Below are positions 19,136 through 22,235 of a stretch of DNA of 22,235 bases, one piece after another. The notes beneath the pieces are model-generated. The model made no database searches and was not told the origin of the DNA. It was given only the letters and a program-made list of their open reading frames with translations. Each line of letters opens with the position of its first letter. Position 1 is the stretch's first letter. The DNA lies in assembly GCA_012837465.1 (NCBI GenBank), contig DURG01000096.1:1-22235 (forward strand), in the 5' to 3' direction. The stretch is from Propionibacterium sp. (lineage in GTDB: Bacteria; Actinomycetota; Actinomycetes; Propionibacteriales; Propionibacteriaceae). Both the position numbers and the translations under genes were made by a program.

Positions 19136-20425
19136 TCAGGCCGACGGGGCGACCTTGCACAGGGCGTTGATGATCCGGTCCATCGCGTCCCCATCCCTGG
19201 AGTCGGTCAGGTTGGCGAGCAGCTTCATGACAAAGCGCATCAGCATGGGTCGTGGCAGGCCGTAGCGGGTGCAGAGGTACATGATCCGCGGGTCGCCGAT
19301 GAGTTTGGTGAAGATCATTCCGAGGCGATAGTAGCCACCCAGGCTGTCCTTGAGGGCGGCGGGGTAGGCCTGCATCGCCTTCTCCGCCGACGCGGTGCCG
19401 ACGCCGCGGGACTTCGCCTCGGCCAGCGCGTTGGCGGCCAACTCGCCGGCCTCCATGGCGTAGGCGATGCCCTCGCCGTTGAAAGGGCTGACCATGCCCC
19501 CGGCGTCGCCGACCAGCACGAGGCCGCGGCCGTAGTGCGGCTGGCGGTTGAAGGCCATGGGCAGCGCGGCGCTCTGCACCTTGCCCACCATGTTCTCCTC
19601 GCGGTAGCCCCACTCCTCCGGTGTGGCGTCGAGCCAGCGCTTCAGCAGTTCGCGGTAGTTGGTCTGGCCGAAGCCCTTCGACGTGTTGAGCACGCCGAGA
19701 CCGACGTTGCAGGTGCCGTCGCCCATCGGGAAGATCCAGCCGTAGCCGGGCAGCAGGGTGGACTTGCCGGGCTCGCCGTCCCAGAGTTGCAGGTGCGACT
19801 CGAGGAACGGGTCGTTGCTCATCGGGCTCTTGTAATAGGTGCGCACGGCCACCCCCATGGGGCGGCTGTCGATCTTGTTGAGGCCCATGGAGACCGAGAG
19901 GCGCGACGAGTTGCCATCGGCGGCCACGACGTAGGGCGCCCTGAAAGTGCGGCCGTCCTTCGTCTCGACGCCGGCGATGCGCCCGGTGCGATCATCGAGG
20001 ATGGCGCCGGTGACGTTGGCGCCCTGGATGAGCTCGGCTCCCGCTGCGACGGCGTGCTGGGCGAGCAGGTCGTCGAAATCGGCGCGCTTGCGCTGGACGC
20101 CGTAGGGCGGGAAGTCGGTGAGATCGGGCCACAGCAATTCGAAGGGCTCGACGTGCCCGCCGTAGACGCGCAGGCCCTTGTTGTGGATCCAGCCGGCCTC
20201 TTCGGAGACGTCGATGCCGATCTTCGTCAGGGCGCGGGTGGCGCGGGGCGTGAGGCCGTCACCGCAGACCTTCTCACGCGGGAAGGTGGACTTCTCGAGG
20301 AGGGTGACCGTGAGGCCGTGGCGGGCCAGGTAGGTGGCTGTCGCTGATCCGCCCGGTCCGGCGCCGACGACGATGACGTCGGATTCCTGGGTGGGGCGGG
20401 CCGTGCCAGAGTTGGCGAACGACAT
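19136..20425 (-). CDS. Geranylgeranyl reductase-family flavoprotein, likely menaquinone side-chain reductase (MenJ-like)
   Basis: A 429-residue FAD-dependent reductase. The N-terminal dinucleotide-binding motif VIVVGAGPGGSATATYLA has GAGPGG at 21-26; REKVCGDGLTPR has the family Cys at 54; and GDAGGMVSPFNGEGIAYAME (from 306) is the second FAD motif. GYGWIFPMGDG at 228-237 is typical of the geranylgeranyl reductase family. In Mycobacterium the homologue MenJ saturates one isoprene unit of menaquinone. Its place before nuoA and near isochorismate synthase supports the same job here; a phytoene-type or archaeal-lipid-like substrate is less likely. ATG 20425 is the start: AGGAG (20431-20435) is 5 bases upstream, while an in-frame GTG at 20431 overlaps that site. 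Confidence 0.9.
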   Translation of the reverse strand: MSFANSGTARPTQESDVIVVGAGPGGSATATYLARHGLTVTLLEKSTFPREKVCGDGLTPRATRALTKIGIDVSEEAGWIHNKGLRVYGGHVEPFELLWPDLTDFPPYGVQRKRADFDDLLAQHAVAAGAELIQGANVTGAILDDRTGRIAGVETKDGRTFRAPYVVAADGNSSRLSVSMGLNKIDSRPMGVAVRTYYKSPMSNDPFLESHLQLWDGEPGKSTLLPGYGWIFPMGDGTCNVGLGVLNTSKGFGQTNYRELLKRWLDATPEEWGYREENMVGKVQSAALPMAFNRQPHYGRGLVLVGDAGGMVSPFNGEGIAYAMEAGELAANALAEAKSRGVGTASAEKAMQAYPAALKDSLGGYYRLGMIFTKLIGDPRIMYLCTRYGLPRPMLMRFVMKLLANLTDSRDGDAMDRIINALCKVAPSA

Positions 20426-20430
20426 ACACA

Positions 20431-20435
20431 CTCCT
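20431..20435 (-). promoter_or_regulatory. Ribosome binding site that decides the reductase start
   Basis: AGGAG on the minus strand, 5 bases before ATG 20425. It rules out the longer GTG start at 20431, which would use a base of the site itself. Confidence 0.75.
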
Positions 20436-20452
20436 GTCGACTACGACGGTGA

Positions 20453-20617
20453 TTACCGGCTCAGTCTAGGGGTGGTCGGACGTTTCGGCCAACCAAGCGG
20501 AGGAAAGCCTGACCGGCGGACAATCCACGCCTGACGTCGCCTTTTCAGCATGTTCCAGTTGCGTAATTACCGGCCCTGTCGGCAGCCACTTCGCCTCACT
20601 GAGTGGCCCGGTAACGG
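20453..20617. promoter_or_regulatory. Three copies of a TTACCGGSYC motif between divergent promoters (candidate operator)
   Basis: Copies are TTACCGGCTC at 20453-20462, TTACCGGCCC at 20567-20576, and GGCCCGGTAA at 20605-20614, the last inverted (TTACCGGGCC). The core TTACCGG is identical in all three. The first abuts the predicted -10 of the nuo operon and covers the likely transcript start. The third lies at the -35 position of the candidate menF promoter. Copies two and three face each other across 28 bases. I do not know which regulator would bind. Confidence 0.4.
20463..20492 (-). promoter_or_regulatory. Candidate promoter of the reductase-nuo operon
   Basis: On the minus strand, TTGGCC (-35, 20487-20492) and TAGACT (-10, 20463-20468) are separated by 18 bases. 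This puts the transcript start near 20456 and gives a leader of about 30 nt to ATG 20425. The -10 keeps the TAnnnT pattern. No other equally good site was seen in the 241-bp intergenic region. Confidence 0.45.
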
Positions 20618-20632
20618 CGCTCCGGCTATGCT
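20604..20632 (+). promoter_or_regulatory. Candidate menF promoter
   Basis: TATGCT (20627-20632) is a fair -10 with TAnnnT. The -35 region (TGGCCC, 20604-20609, spacer 17) is poor. It would give a leader of under 30 nt to ATG 20667, and would exclude the upstream in-frame ATGs at 20550 and 20628. Confidence 0.3.
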
Positions 20633-20654
20633 CACGAGGGTGATTTTGGACTTC

Positions 20655-20659
20655 GGGAG
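20655..20659 (+). promoter_or_regulatory. Ribosome binding site that decides the menF start
   Basis: GGGAG lies 7 bases before ATG 20667. No comparable site precedes ATG 20628 or ATG 20550 at usable spacing. Confidence 0.6.
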
Positions 20660-20666
20660 CGCCCGG

Positions 20667-21899
20667 ATGCGCGCGACGACCGTCGCGATCGACGACCCCG
20701 GCCCCCTGGAGCGGTTCCTCCCCGAATCCGGCCCCTGCTCGGCGTTCATCCGGCGCGGCGAGGGCTTCGTCGCGCTGGGGGAGGTCGCCCGGTTCGAGAC
20801 GGACCGCCTGGAGGCGGCCGACGTGTGGTGGGACGAGATCTCAGGACAGATCGACCACGACACCGAGATGCTCGGCGAGCACGGCACGGGCCCCATCGCG
20901 GTGGGCACCTTCACGTTCGACCCGGACCGCTCCGAGGAGCGCTCCGTGCTGACGGTGCCCGAGGTGATCATCGGCCGCCGCGCCGGCCTCACCTGGATGA
21001 CCAAACTGGGCGCGTCACGCCGCGACGCCTCCCTCCCCTCCCCCGGCGAGGCCGTCCGCGCACCCCGGGGCGTCACCGCCAACGGTGGATCCATGGCGGA
21101 CCAGGTCTGGACCGACATCGTGGGCGCCGCCGTCAACATGATCCGGCAGGGCGAGGTGCACAAGGTGGTGCTGGCCCGCGACCTGATCGCACGCGCCGAG
21201 GACCCGTTCGACCTGCGCCACCTGCTGCGCAGGCTGATGGCCGCCTACCCGATGACCTGGACGTACCTGGTCGACGGCATGATCGGTGCCACTCCCGAGC
21301 TCCTCGTCCGCCGCGAGGGCGGCCTGGTCACCTCCCGTGTGCTGGCCGGCACCGTCTGGAGCGACGACGACGCCGCTGATCCGCTCCGGCTGGCCACCCG
21401 GCTCGCCGGTTCACCCAAGGATGTCTCGGAGCACGAGTTCGCCGTCGAATCCGTGGCGGAGGCCCTGGCCCCCTACTGCCACGCGATGAACGTGCCCGAG
21501 GCTCCGTCGGTGTTGAAGCTGCCCAACGTGATGCATCTGGCCACCGACATCACCGGCGTGGTCGACGGCGACGCGAGCGCACTGATGCTCGCGGCCGCAC
21601 TGCACCCCAGCGCCGCGGTCTGCGGCACCCCGACGCACCTGGCCCTCGACATCATCGCCGAGCTGGAATCGCTCGACCGCGGCCGCTACGCCGGCCCCGT
21701 CGGCTGGGTGGACATGGCGGGCGACGGCGAGTGGGCCATCGCGCTGCGCGGCGGCCACGTCCGCCCCGAGACCCCGGACGAGATCCAGCTGTTCGCGGGA
21801 GCCGGCATCGTGGCCGATTCGTCGCCCGAATCGGAACTGGCCGAGACCGGCGCGAAGTTCGTCCCGATGCTGCAGGCCCTCGGCCTGGAAGGTTCCTGA
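20667..21899 (+). CDS. menF: Isochorismate synthase (menaquinone pathway)
   Basis: A 410-residue chorismate-utilising enzyme that converts chorismate to isochorismate, the first step of menaquinone headgroup synthesis. The C-terminal catalytic domain has VHKVVLARD with the general-base Lys (K166), GATPELLVRR with the acid Glu (E211), SRVLAGT, SPKDVSEHEFAVES, HPSAAVCGTP and RGRYAGPVGW, then GAGIVADSSPESELAET. The N-terminal 130 residues are the less conserved lid domain, starting MRATTVAIDDPGPLERFLP, as expected for ATG 20667. Siderophore (EntC-type) or salicylate synthesis is possible, but adjacent quinone and complex I genes favour menaquinone. Divergent from the nuo operon; other men genes (menD, menB, menG) are not in the window. 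Confidence 0.92.
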   Translation: MRATTVAIDDPGPLERFLPESGPCSAFIRRGEGFVALGEVARFETDRLEAADVWWDEISGQIDHDTEMLGEHGTGPIAVGTFTFDPDRSEERSVLTVPEVIIGRRAGLTWMTKLGASRRDASLPSPGEAVRAPRGVTANGGSMADQVWTDIVGAAVNMIRQGEVHKVVLARDLIARAEDPFDLRHLLRRLMAAYPMTWTYLVDGMIGATPELLVRREGGLVTSRVLAGTVWSDDDAADPLRLATRLAGSPKDVSEHEFAVESVAEALAPYCHAMNVPEAPSVLKLPNVMHLATDITGVVDGDASALMLAAALHPSAAVCGTPTHLALDIIAELESLDRGRYAGPVGWVDMAGDGEWAIALRGGHVRPETPDEIQLFAGAGIVADSSPESELAETGAKFVPMLQALGLEGS

Positions 21900-21940
21900 G
21901 CGGGGATCAAGGCCCCGATCACGCTGCGGGCGCCCTTCGT

Positions 21941-21969
21941 CGTCGCCGGCTCGTCCCTCGCCGGCGACG
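21941..21969. terminator. Bidirectional hairpin between menF and the small membrane-protein gene
   Basis: CGTCGCCGGC (21941-21950) pairs perfectly with GCCGGCGACG (21960-21969) around a 9-base loop. It lies in the 84-bp gap between two converging genes. There is no T-run on either side, so it would act as a GC-rich actinobacterial-type terminator. Confidence 0.6.
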
Positions 21970-21983
21970 CTCAGGGGCCAGGG

Positions 21984-22229
21984 TCAGCGGTTGCGCTGGA
22001 CCTTGATCTTCTGCTTCGGCGGCAACTCGCCGGCGCGGCGACGCTTCTCCTCCTCCAGGAGGCGCTTCTGCTCTTCCTGCTGCTCCATGAGCTGCTCGCG
22101 GTCCAGGCCGCTGCGTAGGATCATGAAGGCGATGAGGCCGACCACCAGGGAGATCCACACCGGCCAACCGAGCACGACGGGGAGGGTGACCAGGGCGACC
22201 ATGTCGATGCCGCGCAGCAGCGAGAACAT
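21984..22229 (-). CDS. Small two-helix membrane protein with basic coiled tail, DUF4229-like (start may lie outside window)
   Basis: An 81-residue protein from ATG 22229. Residues 10-21 and 24-40 are hydrophobic, probably a membrane hairpin. Residues 41-66 (DREQLMEQQEEQKRLLEEEK) look like a charged coiled coil, and the end (PPKQKIKVQRNR) is strongly basic. Size and plan resemble the actinobacterial DUF4229 membrane proteins found near menaquinone genes, but I cannot confirm this by alignment. The frame is open to the window edge, so the true start may be a few codons further right. It converges on menF across a hairpin. Function unknown. Confidence 0.6.
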   Translation of the reverse strand: MFSLLRGIDMVALVTLPVVLGWPVWISLVVGLIAFMILRSGLDREQLMEQQEEQKRLLEEEKRRRAGELPPKQKIKVQRNR

Positions 22230-22235
22230 CAGGCC

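Noticed and set aside
20334..20534. A 66-codon plus-strand frame over the reductase start and promoter region
   Set aside because: No ribosome binding site, no known motif, and it covers the divergent control region.
20550..20666. Longer menF start at ATG 20550 or 20628
   Set aside because: No ribosome binding site at proper spacing, and the extra residues do not look like the family. A candidate -10 box overlaps the 20628 codon.

Overview
This is a high-GC actinobacterial chromosome segment with actinomycete-style, tightly overlapping genes. Gene content and layout fit a member of the Propionibacteriaceae or a near relative; that placement is inference from the sequence alone. Most of the window (about 2.7-20.4 kb, minus strand) is one long operon for respiratory complex I (NADH:menaquinone oxidoreductase). 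All 14 subunits, nuoA to nuoN, are present, intact and in canonical order.

Layout, left to right. Bases 1-464 (+) are the 3' end of a glycoside hydrolase family 1 beta-glucosidase that carries the catalytic TENG motif. One base later starts a LacI-family regulator (466-1482, +), probably the local regulator of that sugar operon. A minus-strand major facilitator transporter (1448-2623) converges on it and overlaps its 3' end by 35 bp. Next, all on the minus strand and read right to left, come a flavin-dependent geranylgeranyl reductase-family protein resembling MenJ (19136-20425), nuoA-nuoN (19119 down to 3667), and a long-chain polyprenyl diphosphate synthase (2684-3649). To the right, transcribed divergently, is a menaquinone-type isochorismate synthase (20667-21899, +). 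Last is a small minus-strand membrane protein (21984-22229), converging on it across a 10-bp-stem hairpin.

How the genes fit together: complex I passes NADH electrons to menaquinone. The genes around it appear to make or tailor that quinone: isochorismate synthase starts the headgroup pathway, the polyprenyl synthase makes the tail, and the reductase saturates tail units. The divergent region between menF and the reductase (20426-20666) therefore probably controls both quinone supply and quinone use. It holds a plausible promoter for the nuo operon, a weaker one for menF, and three copies of a 10-bp motif, TTACCGGSYC, placed where an operator would be expected.

Inside the operon most junctions are 4-bp ATGA/GTGA or 1-bp TGATG overlaps, or gaps of under 20 bp with a ribosome binding site inside them, implying translational coupling. 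No tRNA, rRNA, CRISPR array, insertion sequence, integrase or phage gene was seen. No intergenic stretch exceeds 241 bp. I found no convincing undescribed system; the most open question is the shared motif in the menF/nuo divergent region.
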